DNA of 32,083 nt from assembly GCA_000310025.1 (NCBI GenBank), contig FN648468.1:19514-51596 (forward strand), read 5' to 3'. Under the pieces are notes generated by a model. It had not been told where the DNA came from. It did not search any database and saw only the letters and a list, made by a program, of their open reading frames with translations. The stretch comes from Ectocarpus siliculosus (Eukaryota; Sar; Phaeophyceae; Ectocarpales; Ectocarpaceae). The translations under genes were made by a program, and so were the position numbers. This document shows, piece by piece, positions 21,849-31,055 of the stretch. Positions within the stretch are counted from its first letter, which is position 1; every line of letters starts with the position of its first letter.

Positions 21849-22057
21849 GAAAACAGCGGCAACGCGCTCGGTGGTGGCGGTGCTGTCGGCGGGTGTGTCG
21901 CTCTCGCCGAGGCCGCCGAGGAAAAGAAGAGCGGGGGGCTGGTACTGTTCCGGCTGCCGCCGGCGGCGTCGGCGGCGTCGTGCGTCGGCGGCCGCGGTTG
22001 TTGTTGGGAGTAAACGTCTCCGCCTAGTGTCATCGTCGCGGCCGGCGCTGTTGCCAT
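12910..22057 (-). CDS. PDK: Mitochondrial 2-oxoacid dehydrogenase kinase (PDK family)
   Basis: Ten exons: 21335-22057, 20288-20376, 19858-20013, 18379-18541, 18006-18077, 17106-17249, 14975-15137, 14067-14256, 13314-13409 and 12910-12982 (stop TAG). Phases match at every junction and give 622 residues against about 400 in typical family members. The protein phosphorylates and switches off the E1 subunit of pyruvate or branched-chain 2-oxoacid dehydrogenase in the mitochondrial matrix. The conserved core starts near residue 195 (PLSLRDIHAFCQ) and continues through PIRFAKRALELRHLPYGLS and SRISLRFLVDTYI. The GHKL ATP site is complete: N-box EVLKNSCRATVEH (Asn427), G1 DEGGGI (465-470), G2 GYGMGLPLSRLYARYFGG (from 530) and G3 GYGTDAY. 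The LPYGLS segment resembles plant PDK, but PDK versus BCKDK is not settled. The first 194 residues are Thr/Pro/Ala/Gln-rich with no clear mitochondrial presequence, so a further 5' exon is possible. Intron 4 uses a GC donor. The C-terminal DW motif of animal PDKs is absent. Confidence 0.9.
14397..14825. mobile_element. Fold-back (MITE-like) element in PDK intron
   Basis: A long imperfect hairpin in the intron between the exons at 14067-14256 and 14975-15137. The outer arms, 14397-14440 and 14780-14825, match as inverted repeats at about 80% (GTGAC.GAAGA.ATC.CACCC). The inner arms, 14551-14596 and 14734-14781, are nearly identical over more than 40 bp (ACCGTAAGAGTCGGAGAGAT). The left arm has an extra block of about 110 bp between these parts. 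Pairing extends further inward (TATTTC.CCACAAC). No coding capacity is visible. This is the structure of a non-autonomous fold-back DNA element; a relative lies at 28414-28661. Confidence 0.75.
14866..14926. repeat. Dispersed 58-bp repeat, copy 1
   Basis: About 58 bp, with CAAAAACAAGAGGTTC near its start and TTCTGCACAGCA near its end, matches 20633-20692 in another PDK intron in the same orientation at about 80% identity. Confidence 0.65.
15243..16470. mobile_element. TIR element with triplicated internal module
   Basis: Terminal inverted repeats of about 58 bp at 15243-15300 and 16412-16470 share GGCCACTTGTTAAGCTGTC followed by a T-run, GGGC.GTC and CTCAAAAAGGGAC. A second TIR-like copy, GACAGCGTAACAAGTGG, lies subterminally near 16383. 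Between the ends are three tandem 219-bp units. The element sits in PDK intron 6. It resembles a non-autonomous DNA transposon, but I see no transposase. I could not define a target-site duplication with confidence. Confidence 0.75.
15440..16110 (-). repeat. Three 219-bp (73-codon) tandem units
   Basis: Equivalent points in the three units lie at 15515, 15734 and 15953, exactly 219 bp apart. Read on the minus strand, each unit encodes a related peptide: LMADTFVIAVASVCDEGASM in the third unit, LVADTFVIAVISVCGEGASM in the second, and a diverged LAGDSFTVADAS in the first. The frame is open through the third unit, broken by one TAG before the second unit's LVADTF, then open again. The 73-codon period and the conservative substitutions suggest former coding sequence. 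I recognise no family. Confidence 0.7.
17254..17290 (+). repeat. Interstitial telomere-like repeat
   Basis: Five degenerate TTAGGG-type units lie immediately upstream (in gene orientation) of the acceptor of the PDK exon at 17106-17249. On the gene's strand this C-rich tract (CCCTAACCC) forms the pyrimidine tract of that acceptor. Confidence 0.85.
18228..18284 (+). repeat. AAC microsatellite in PDK intron 4
   Basis: About 18 AAC units in the intron with the GC donor. On the gene's strand it reads GTT repeats between donor and acceptor. Confidence 0.95.
18990..19316. other. Assembly gap with low-quality flanks
   Basis: A run of exactly 100 N (19018-19117) is flanked by homopolymer G, C and A runs that look like poor base calling rather than genome sequence. 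It lies inside PDK intron 3, so the coding sequence is unaffected, but the true length of this intron is unknown. Confidence 0.95.
20105..20135 (+). repeat. CTG microsatellite in PDK intron 2
   Basis: About ten CTG units lie in the short intron between the exons at 19858-20013 and 20288-20376. It reads as an alanine run in the extended ORF, but the splice model excludes it from the protein. Confidence 0.95.
20391..20506. repeat. Tandem 58-bp duplication in PDK intron 1
   Basis: Two units beginning at 20391 and 20450 share CCGAACCATGGATC, CGACGGATAC and AAGCGGAA.GGATGGATG, and differ by small indels and a local GGAT expansion. Confidence 0.85.
20633..20692. repeat. Dispersed 58-bp repeat, copy 2
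   Basis: Matches 14866-14926: AAAAACAAGAGGTTC followed by GGTGGCGCGTTCTG and TACAGCAGTAAAA. It lies in PDK intron 1. Confidence 0.65.
21195..21311 (+). repeat. CT microsatellite next to PDK exon 1
   Basis: A long CT/CTGT tract just inside PDK intron 1, beginning about 24 bp past the donor of exon 1. On the gene strand it is GA-rich. An unspliced reading would give an Arg-Glu run, which is not expected in the protein. Confidence 0.95.
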
Positions 22058-22386
22058 TGTCGCTGAATTTCTGGTCTCCGTTACTCCCCCCAGCACGCCG
22101 GATGTGCGCACGCCGCTCCGAGCCAGCCCGCCGGCACCGCCTATCCTCGCCCTGTCGAAGGCGGCGGGGCCGCCGCTTTGTCCTTCGCCGCCGCCTGTAA
22201 GCCCCCGGTTGCCGACACGCCGTGGTTGGGGGATTTTTTTTGATGTCGCCGCCCCATGCTGCGTGTGACGACAGACAGAAGATTGGTACCGACGGCAACA
22301 AGCAGGAAGAAGGTGGCAGCGGCCGTGTCAGTTGGCGGGAAGCAGGCGTGCTGCGCGAGAGTGATCGCTTGTTGGAGACGAACCTA

Positions 22387-22420
<34 letters not shown>

Positions 22421-23521
22421 CCCGCTGCCTACACTACGCTGCTCTGGCAAAATCCTGATGACAGGAGCACGCGACATGTGGCTAGACACGGGCTTGCGAG
22501 AAACACACACACACACACACACACACACAAACCAAAAATTGGACGGTGGGATTTTCGAGGAAGAAGGTGCTGCTTTTAACCCAGAAGGCGTGACTCAATT
22601 GCAAAGGTGGCAATGCAAGAGTACGGCGCCCCATACCCCACACACACATCTACTGCAGGTAGTAGTAGTAGAATATCTCTGTCTCTGTCATGGTTTCAAG
22701 ACGTGCCAAAACCTGACGTTATTATACTAGGTGTGATACTTTCAAATAACTTTCCCTGCTAGTTCTACGCGCCCCTAAGCTGCTGCTGCTAGTGCTGGGT
22801 GCCAGTGCCGGGTGAGACAATATTAATACGCCCCGGGGGTCAAAAGCTGGGCTGGCAGCACTTGCTGGCTGTGCACGTCAACATTGTGGGTTTGGGTATG
22901 TGTAGGGCGGGAAAGTCCCCACTCATTAATCGTTAGGTAGTTATCCCCTCTCTTCTGTGCTTGTATTTTACACCTCGTTTGCTTGGGCAGGTGGCACACA
23001 CAAATAGCTTTTGCCGTTTAGGTGACGCCAACGAATCACCCCCCCGTGGTTTCTGAACCTGTGCAGGATCGACGCAAATATAGGCCATCACCCAGCCAAG
23101 CGACTAGTTATTGCTTCAGCGTCTACCGCTACGTGTGCGGTAAAATAATACAGGTGATGCATGTGCTTCTCGTGTACCTATGCGGTACTGGGATCAAGCG
23201 GAACGCAAACATCGCACTGCAGTTATTAGACTCACACCCATGTTAGACTTTCAAAATTCGCCGCATCGTTGTACTTCTTCGCCAACCATTTTCCAGAGGA
23301 ACTTCTCAACCAATCCACACCCACACACCCACCCGTGTTATCCTACCGCCTCGTTACTTGTCCGTGTCGTTCGCACACAAGATGGAACCCACTCCGCATG
23401 TTTCTGATGGCTACACGTTGTTGCCGTAGGAGTCCGTAGGGAGTCTATCATTTATGAGCCTTTACGTGAGTCACCCTCTCCACAGGCCTTTTGTTTACTC
23501 AGGCCGAGCACGGCCTAAAAT

Positions 23522-23562
<41 letters not shown>

Positions 23563-24471
23563 TCGTATGTAAGGTGTTAGGGCCTACAATGGAGCCGTTT
23601 GTTGTTCTTGCAAGCTGTCTTTTCGCGAAGCACGCGCCAGACATCGCATCTGGAGCTAACGTGCGTGCCGCTCTCCGCTGTCATCTGCACCCAACAAGTC
23701 TCCACACGCATACATTGCTATCGGAGTATCTGGAAAGGAGCTCTTTCAGCACCTATTCGTCGATCGTCGTGGACCCTGCCAACATTTTTGCTCAATGCCA
23801 GCGCTCTTGTAGACAAGGGTGCTCGGGGTTAAAATACATCGGGGCCGGCCGTTCGTTGGAACGGCGGCGTGGAGCAACAGCTTCAAGTTCCTAGGATGAC
23901 GACAAAAAGGCTCATGTACGACATTCCTTCTTCATCTCCGAGCGCCTCTCGCGCAGAGGTGGTGCAAGCAGAGGAAAACCCTCTAGCTCTACTTCTGTTG
24001 CATACACGACCTTTGTTCAGGGCTCTGGCAAAGGAAGGTCCCATGGCGCCAACGAAGTAAAAAAGTCACCATCATCATCTGTGTCTTTGGCACGAAGGGA
24101 CACATGGGACCTGTGTGACACACCTTGACGTGTCCGGGCTGTGCGATTGCGAACGATGACGATGAAGACGCGAAACGCTGCCGAACCAGCGGGCGACGGA
24201 GGTTGGCCGCCGCCGCCGCCGCTACCACGGCCGGCTGCGATCGCCGTAGAGAAGAAGACATAGAAAACTGCCACAGGGGGCGTGCCTATCCGTCTGGGTC
24301 TGGCAGGCTGGGTCCAGCACCTGGCGGTCCGCCTTTTTTGCTCCCGCCGTGAGGGGGACGCACCTGGGATAAAGCAGAGGATGCTAAAGTACCATTTGCA
24401 GCGACTCCCCCTGGTCGCAGCATGTCGCCCACGGATGTGATTATCATCGCATCACAAGAGGAAGGGGCGGT
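22058..24471. other. Divergent intergenic region, PDK and SNF2 genes
   Basis: About 2.4 kb lies between the divergent start regions of the PDK gene (minus) and the SNF2 helicase gene (plus), so promoters of both should be here. It holds CTG (22386-22425), AC (22503-22528) and CAG (23522-23562) microsatellites. Unrecognised 5' exons of either gene could lie here: the PDK frame stays open to about 22327 without an ATG upstream of 22057. I see no convincing TATA or initiator pair. Confidence 0.5.
23454..23894 (+). CDS. Hypothetical ORF with polyglutamine run
   Basis: An ATG-initiated ORF of 146 residues with a run of about 14 Gln from the CAG microsatellite, followed by non-repetitive sequence (MEPFVVLASCLFAKHAPDIA, then LLSEYLERSSFSTYSSIVVD). 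I recognise no family. The CAG run alone can create a long frame, so chance is a real alternative; the codons after the run look ordinary, which is the only reason to list it. Confidence 0.15.
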
Positions 24472-27400
24472 ATGTCCAGCTGGATCAAGGTCACCGTGGT
24501 TTTGCACTCGTTAGAACCGCCGAGATTCGGATTGCGCCACCCATACTCCAACGCTCTCATTGCGGTATACAAGGTACGGCGCGTTTGTACGTCCCGATAT
24601 TTTGATATTTTGGATTTGAACTCGACACGGCAGCAAGCACCACGGAGGACTGCTGTGTTCAGGATGTACTGCTGTACTTCGTAGTGAGAGGGCGGTGCTC
24701 ATGTACAGCGACCATGGCTCGTGGAAGCAGTAGGCGCACAGAAGAGATAACGAAAACCTGATGCGGGACACAGCAGTAAAATCAAGAAGTGTGAGAAGGC
24801 GACGGGAATGCTGTTGTCTGCACCCCAGGGAAAATGGAGAATGCGGTTGAATGTTTCTTTGAAATGCTACTGCTCCTGCTCCTGCTACTGCTGATGGTGG
24901 TGGTCTACAGATACAGATACATGGCGTATGCGGTTGCACTCAGCTCTGCTGCCGCAAACCTACGGGCGACTAGGAGACCGTGTTCGCAGCAAACACGGAT
25001 TACATGCACTTCCTCCATCAACTCGAGCGAAGCCGGGAGCGCAATCGAACCCATGCCCCACGGCTCAACGCACCGCAATTTTTCAAACGTACTGTAACCC
25101 TCTCCTCTCCTGTAGTACTGGATTCCCAAGTGGGGACACTTTGGGGACACAGCGCTCAAATATTTGCCTACGTCCATTTACCACACTGCAGTCACCCTAG
25201 GCTCCGCTATGTACAACGCATGTTAGAACCCTTGGTCTATCATGCTTGATTGAGGTGGTACGCTGTGTGATTTACTGTGCGGCCTCTCCTGGGCCTCTGA
25301 CTTTCTGTACACAATCTCCCAACCCGCGTGCCCACTACTGTAGGTCGTAAAACTGTACATCGCCTGGTCCTGGTAGAATTTGCTGACTTGGCTTCAGCAT
25401 GAAAAGTTTCCCCATGTGTTTTGGGGACACTTTTCATACTGAAGCCAAGTCACCCTTTGCCTGGCAAGGAGCTCAGATTCTTTGGAGGGACTGTAGCCCC
25501 TCGACCAATGGCTGCCAAACATTGTTGCGACATTTTTTTTTGCGGAGGGACTGGGTACTAGGAGGGTTAGACTTGACTCGACGATGACGACGACAATGAT
25601 CCAGCGCTTCCTTTCTACACAGGAAAGCATACCAGCTCGTGAACCGCAACAGTACACCCGGATACATATTTTGACAGAAATCGGGAGGGGAGGGAGGGGG
25701 GGGGAGGTCTTCTGTGCGCGGTACAGTAGTTTTCGCGGAAAAACAAAGGTTATGATTGATGGAACAACCCAGACGTGTTGTATCTTGCCCAAGAGAACAA
25801 GCACGATGTCGTTAGGTGTTTCTAGGCATTCGGCCAAGAGCTTTTTTCACTACCACAATGTACGAGGCGCCAACAACGTGGTGGCCAACATCAAGCTTCC
25901 CAACCTTCCAAGCAAAGCATGCATTTTCGTGTCCTTCGCACAACCACCAATCTTTTGTGTAGCCTCAACGCTCAACAGGTGAATCGGGGCACGTATGTGC
26001 CGCTTTCACGCCACCCCGATCATTACATGCGGTAGTTCTGACCCGGCCTTCGGGTGGCAGGCCTCGTGTGCCGCTGCTGTACCTTGCGGACGATCACTTC
26101 GCCCGACCCCTTTTGCGTGCGGTCGGTGCTCACGAAGTACAGCTCTCTCGGATGACTCGGGCCTCGCAAATGTGTGGGTCATGTACTTGGTCGTGTGGTC
26201 GGAGATCGCACTGCTACACCACGCGTTTTCTCGTACAGCCCGGTCGAGAATCAACATCCTGTGCGACCGGAACAAACGTTTCGTGGTTGATCTGATTTTG
26301 GAAGACCTACCCAACACGTTCGCATTGCAGACGCCGTCTTGATGTGGTTGTTTCTTTCTCTTACCGCTTGTTTGTTTGGCCGTTGAAGTCGACTTCTTTG
26401 TTGCGAACCCTGGTCGTGTGTGTTTTGTGTGTATCTCCGTGACTGCTGCAGGCTATTTCCGACTCAGTTTTCGATCACCCCAACAGGCTGTGGCACTTTC
26501 CGCTGGGCTTGCGCACGGAGGTGGTCAAGAAAGTCAGGTAGGGTGGTGCTGGTCGTCGTCATTGTCATTGTTGCCGTCTTCGTGCTGTTGCACACGTCTT
26601 TGTTTTGGTTTTGTCGCGATAGTCGTTTATCGTCCTTTTTCAGCCAAGAAGGCCGGCCCTCCCTTCTGTCCCGACCTTCCTCAGGGAGGAAAAAATGAGC
26701 CGAGATTGTTTGCGTGGCGTGATTCGTTCTATTTAGTAGGCTCGGGTCGTGTGTTGCTTGCATCCACGAAGACGATCCTCTTGCCGCGTGCATATCACGC
26801 GCAAGCCCCCGCTTCCTCGGTGTGTGGCTCTGGTCATCGCGAGACCGCTACGATGCGCACGCGATGGTGCCTAATTGTCCGTGGCATGCTCCCCCAAGGT
26901 GCTTGTGAAGCCGGCCCTGGCGTTTGCTCTTTTTCCGTGAGTGCGGTCGGTCCACGTTGCATGTCATTCCCTCGGGCGTGACGCAAACAAGGCTGACTTT
27001 TCAACGGAAAATTGCCGGCGAAGGTGCGGGGCGTTTAACGCCCACGCGCTTAACTCACGTGTCGTGTACCCCCCGCTCTCGTTGAACCTGACGAGTGTCA
27101 CCTGACCCCCCCCCCCCCCCCACTCCCTACCCCGAGTAATTACGGTGCCCCCTGTTATCGGGGGACACGAGCTCAATGGTGAAAATGACGACGAACACAT
27201 GATAAAACCGTATCCCGCGCCCCGGCCCTCACCCTTCCGTACCCCCACCGCTCCTGCACGCCTTCTGTGCTGTACTGCTGCACCCGTGACGTGTGTCGTG
27301 ATCTCCGAAACAAAAAAACACAACGAAAGGGGCGTCGCGGGAACGGAGATCGAGGACCTTCCGCCCTTCGTGGAGACTCTCCTCGCTTCTATCAAAAAGG

Positions 27401-27893
27401 TGCTTGTGGTATATATCATTCAATGACATGAATATTTTGTTTGTTTCATAGCCATCGATCGCTGTCGACCCGAGCACGTGGGTCGCACAGGGTTCCAGAG
27501 ACTCGAGCTGCTGTGTACTCAGAGCGGAGATCCTGTCGCAGGGCGTTTTGTTTTTGTTGTGCGGTTTGCCGTCGTCTTGCGGTCGTTGTGATCGATCCCG
27601 CTTTCTTTGGTACTTCCGTGCATGACTCCGGCCTGGAGGGCACTGACTGCTGTGCGCTAATATATAGTGGCCAATCGTCGTCATCATGGTGTTTTGCCTC
27701 CCTCAAAAGAAGAGGGTCGGTGATCGGTTACATGATGTCTCTTGTCCTGACCCTTGCCTGGCTGATGGTCGTTCGTTCCTAATTCCATTGTCTTCAACCC
27801 CCCTCCCTCTTTCTCTCTTTCTCTCTTTCTCTCTTTCTCTCTCTCTGTTTCTCTGTTTCTCTGTTTCTGTTTCTCTCTTTCTCTCTCTCTGTT

Positions 27894-27925
<32 letters not shown>

Positions 27926-30900
27926 TCTCTTTCTCTCTCTCTCGGCTGCAACTGTTGCTATCCCAAACCGGTGTGTCCAATGTGCCTTTCAGGATGGCTC
28001 TGATGCCTTGTCGGAGCAGGAAATGAAGGACGAGATCAGCCTAAGGATGGAAAGCGTGCCTGAGGATCTCATGTCGACTCTCTACCAATTTCAGGCGGGA
28101 TACCCGTTGTCCAGACCAGACAAGAAAAACGAAAATCGCGAACCGAAAGAACAAACTGAAACAACGACACTGAACACGAATAAACCAACCCGCAACCCAA
28201 GCCACAAATCTAGAGAGGGGGGGGGGGGAGGGAGAGGGAGCGGGAGGTTGAGATCGGTAAAGCCATGCCGCGGAACTTGACGAACGAGCAGAACAGCGGG
28301 CATGGGCACACCCAGCAAAAAAATATATATATGTAAATATAAATGTATTTGAAACCTTAGGGAGGCAGTCGTCAAGAAATGGTTTCGATTAAATCCAGAA
28401 CAGAACGATTGCACCGTAGGTTTGTATAAGGCACCCCACCCCCTGGGCCGATTTTCAAAGCCCGAATACTCTGCGGCACAATTCGTGACGGCAGCGAAAA
28501 ATGGGGGCGTTGGGACACGTCTGATGGAGGGCTTTCCGAAATGAGACGCAAAAGTCGTTTGCCCTACTTGTAGGCGTTCTCTTCGTTGTGGTGCAAACCT
28601 ATTGTATACCTAGCTTGAAAATCGGCCCGTCCAGAGGGCGTGACATCTTTCGCAACCTACGACACGTTGCGCGTTTTTTTTCTTTTTGCCTGGACCGACC
28701 AATATTGTGAACGCCTTTTCGCGCGTGGGAAAACCCGCAGGTGGAATGCCTCAGGTTCGCGATCAGGAAGAAGGGGAAGCTTCTGTTAGGTGAGGGCCTG
28801 CTGTATAGAGGGGGGGGAGGAGTGTGAGTGTGGGAGATGCATGTGTGAGGGTGTGTGTTCGTCCGATCTTTCTTTCCTGCACCAGTCCATACACCTTGTG
28901 GTGTACCAATACTATGTGTTTGACCATCGGCCTGGGTCATTCAAAAAGGGTGTATGTATGTATGTTGTATGTTTCGGAGATGAGGTGTCTCGGGTTGGGT
29001 AGGTAGGGGGGTTCTGTCTTGGGGTGGGGTGGCAGCTCCTATATGTTCGACCAAGCTCGTTTAGTGGAGTTTACGTGCCTGGTGCAGCTACCGTTCAAGG
29101 GCACAAGCCTTCCATTGCCCCCGCGCCCCCCCCCCCCCTCCCCTCTTGAGAGACTGGTCCGGTGAGAACACGGCGTGCTCCGCCCGGCTTTGTAGGGATG
29201 ATGCGAGGTCAATGGTCTAAGGAATACGGCATGCACGACTATGAGTACACACACACACCCTCGTGCGCTCACGGTAGGAGCGCGACCCGTTCGGCTCACG
29301 ATGTGGGGGGGCAGCGGACGGGATTCCGGATACATATATGTCTATTGAAGAATCAGAAAACGCTACCAAAGCCAGGTCTATACCATGCCGGGCGTCAAAG
29401 CGTTTTCCGCGCGATGCGTTACTGCAACCCGGCCTATGGCATAATGGGCGGCAAAGTTGATTAACGCGCGATGCGTGTGTAAACCAATTTTCTCATTTTC
29501 CTTATTTTTTTTCTTCTTGTCCCGACAGGCGACGAGATGGGCCTGGGCAAAACGCTTCAGGCGTTGGCCGTCGCGTGCGCCTACCGAGAAGACTGGCCGG
29601 TGCTGGTGGTGGCCCCTTCGAGCCTCAAGGATAATTGGCGGAACGAGGCCATGAAGTGGGTGCCCGGGCTGACCAAGGAAGCCATTCAGGTATGCGGGAG
29701 AGGGGCGCCCCGGGGGGGGTGCTCTGCCCCAGTGATGTCGGTGTGTTTATTTTCGTTTCTTTTGCTGTGTGTCGTCGTTGTCGTGGTTGTTGTTGTTAAC
29801 CCTCGGTCCGCCCTTACCGGTTGTAGAGTTCTAGAGTGCATGCGCAAGAGCCTCGCCAGCTCACGTGCCGTTCTGCCTCCGCCGCCGCCGTGGCTGCTGC
29901 TGGTGTTTATATCGTTGCCCTGATTCCTGGCTACTGCTGTCGTGCACACGCCGTCGCGTAAGCGTGAACTACAATAACAACGACCGCGCTACGACAACAA
30001 CTGCATTGGCAATGCCAGATCGTCCGGGACGCGAAGATGGGTGTGAGGGACAGCGCCCAATTGGTGATCGTGTCGTACGACCTGGCCACCAGGATGGTCG
30101 AAAAATCTCTCCTATGGAAAGGACAGGTAGGTACTGCTGTTTGAGAGTGAAACAGCATTACAATCCCCCCTCGGCAAAGGAAACACATTGGTATTTTGGT
30201 GTCCTTGGTACCCCTTTTCATGTTGTACATTCTGCGGGGCACCATGCCTGCGAAAAAAACTGGTTGTCCTGAACCGGGGGAGGTGTGTTTATATAAGGCG
30301 CCCTTAACCCAGGGACGACTGTACAAGATGGTAACGATATCGACGGCTGGCCACAACACCGAGAGTCCACCTCAGTTTCCCCCTCCTCCTCGTCCCTCCT
30401 CAGCTCATTCTCCCGGCAAGTCTCCGTAGCACGACCCTTGCCCGCCGCCGCCCCTAGTAATGAAAGTAGGCGAGTGCTGGCAATCGATGGCAAGCGGTTT
30501 CATGACCCTCGATCCCATGGCACAACCACACAGAGAGTTGTACACTTACGACGTACACGATAACAACATTGCTCTTGTTCACCTCCTAATTGTCCAAGGA
30601 CAGCGAGGTCGTACCGCTAACAGTTATACGTGTACCTGTCGTGAACTAATTGTCGAACTGCTGTTACCTCTTTCATTCACCCCCCAATTTTCCAAGTAGC
30701 CGTCCCCCCACGGACGTTGTTATGGTGTTGTTTTCTTGGTTTCCTTGCGGGCGTATTTGTCTCGTTGAGCGCCTTGCTGCGTTTTTCATTTCTTCCCCAT
30801 GCTACAAGTGCATCACGATTTTTTCCCCGATTGCCTATGACACACAACCGAGACAAGCTGAAAACCTTGTACTTGCTCAATTGTTTCGGGCTCCCGCCAT

Positions 30901-31055
30901 GCCTCCTCATGCCTCTCGCCCCCGTCCGGTCTCGCCCGCCTCCTGACACCGTGCCCCCGTTCAGTTTGAGATTGTGATCGCGGACGAGAGCCACTACCTC
31001 AAGAGCGTGGACGCCAAGCGTTCCCAGGCGGTGGTTCCCCTCATGCAGAAGGCCT
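24472..31055 (+). CDS. SMARCAL1/ZRANB3-type SNF2 helicase, 3' partial
   Basis: Eight exons: 24472-24573 (start tentative), 26452-26537, 27330-27399, 27993-28094, 28741-28789, 29529-29689, 30019-30126 and 30965-31055. Phases match throughout and give 256 residues before the gene runs off the window. The family are annealing helicases that rewind RPA-coated DNA at stalled forks in the nucleus. A HARP domain spans residues about 10-62: [18 protein letters not shown] in exon 1 joined to [18 protein letters not shown] in exon 2. The helicase lobe follows: LMSTLYQFQ (Q-motif region), [20 protein letters not shown] (motif I, Lys144), [13 protein letters not shown] (Ia), LVIVSYDLA and [10 protein letters not shown] (motif II, DESH at 233-236). 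I cannot find the motif III exon (usually L.GTP) before the window end. The ATG at 24472 gives a very short N-terminus, so upstream exons are likely. Intron 4 probably has a GC donor. SMARCAL1 versus ZRANB3 cannot be decided without the C-terminus. Confidence 0.88.
25384..25452. repeat. 69-nt near-perfect hairpin
   Basis: Two 31-bp arms, 25384-25414 and 25422-25452, are inverted repeats (TGACTTGGCTTCAG.ATGAAA) with only two mismatches and a seven-base loop. It lies in the first intron of the SNF2 helicase gene. A short related GGGGACACTTTGGGGACAC stretch is present near 25133. It could be the remnant of a fold-back element or a hairpin RNA precursor. Confidence 0.85.
27808..27944 (+). repeat. 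CTCTTT tract before SNF2 exon 4
   Basis: A long TTTCTCTC-type pyrimidine tract ends about 50 bp before the acceptor (CCTTTCAG) of the exon at 27993-28094. It is placed where it could serve as an extended pyrimidine tract. Confidence 0.9.
28414..28661. mobile_element. Short MITE-like element in SNF2 intron 4
   Basis: About 250 bp bounded by inverted repeats: CGTAGGTT at the left and its complement AACCTACG at the right, with the inner inverted core GGGCCGATTTTCAA at about 28449 and, inverted, at 28614-28628. The right arm, inverted, reads AAAGATGTCACGCCC, followed by CTGGACGGGCCGATTTTCAA, which resembles the arms of the fold-back element at 14397-14825. There is no coding capacity. Confidence 0.65.
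29191..29246. repeat. Dispersed 55-bp repeat, copy 1
   Basis: TTGTAGGGATG, GCGAGGT, ATGGTCTAA and ATGAGTAC occur in the same order here, in SNF2 intron 5, and at 31949-31999 near the right end, with about 80% identity between copies. Confidence 0.7.

Noticed and set aside
24354-24520. Protein-like frame WDKAEDAKVPFAATPPGRSM just before the HARP exon
   Set aside because: It is in a different frame from the HARP-coding exon and no splice pair joins them. It may be a 5' UTR or an unresolved upstream exon.
26376-26981. 201-codon ORF around SNF2 exon 2
   Set aside because: No ATG start, and its frame is not the HARP frame. The exon at 26452-26537 in another frame matches the family.
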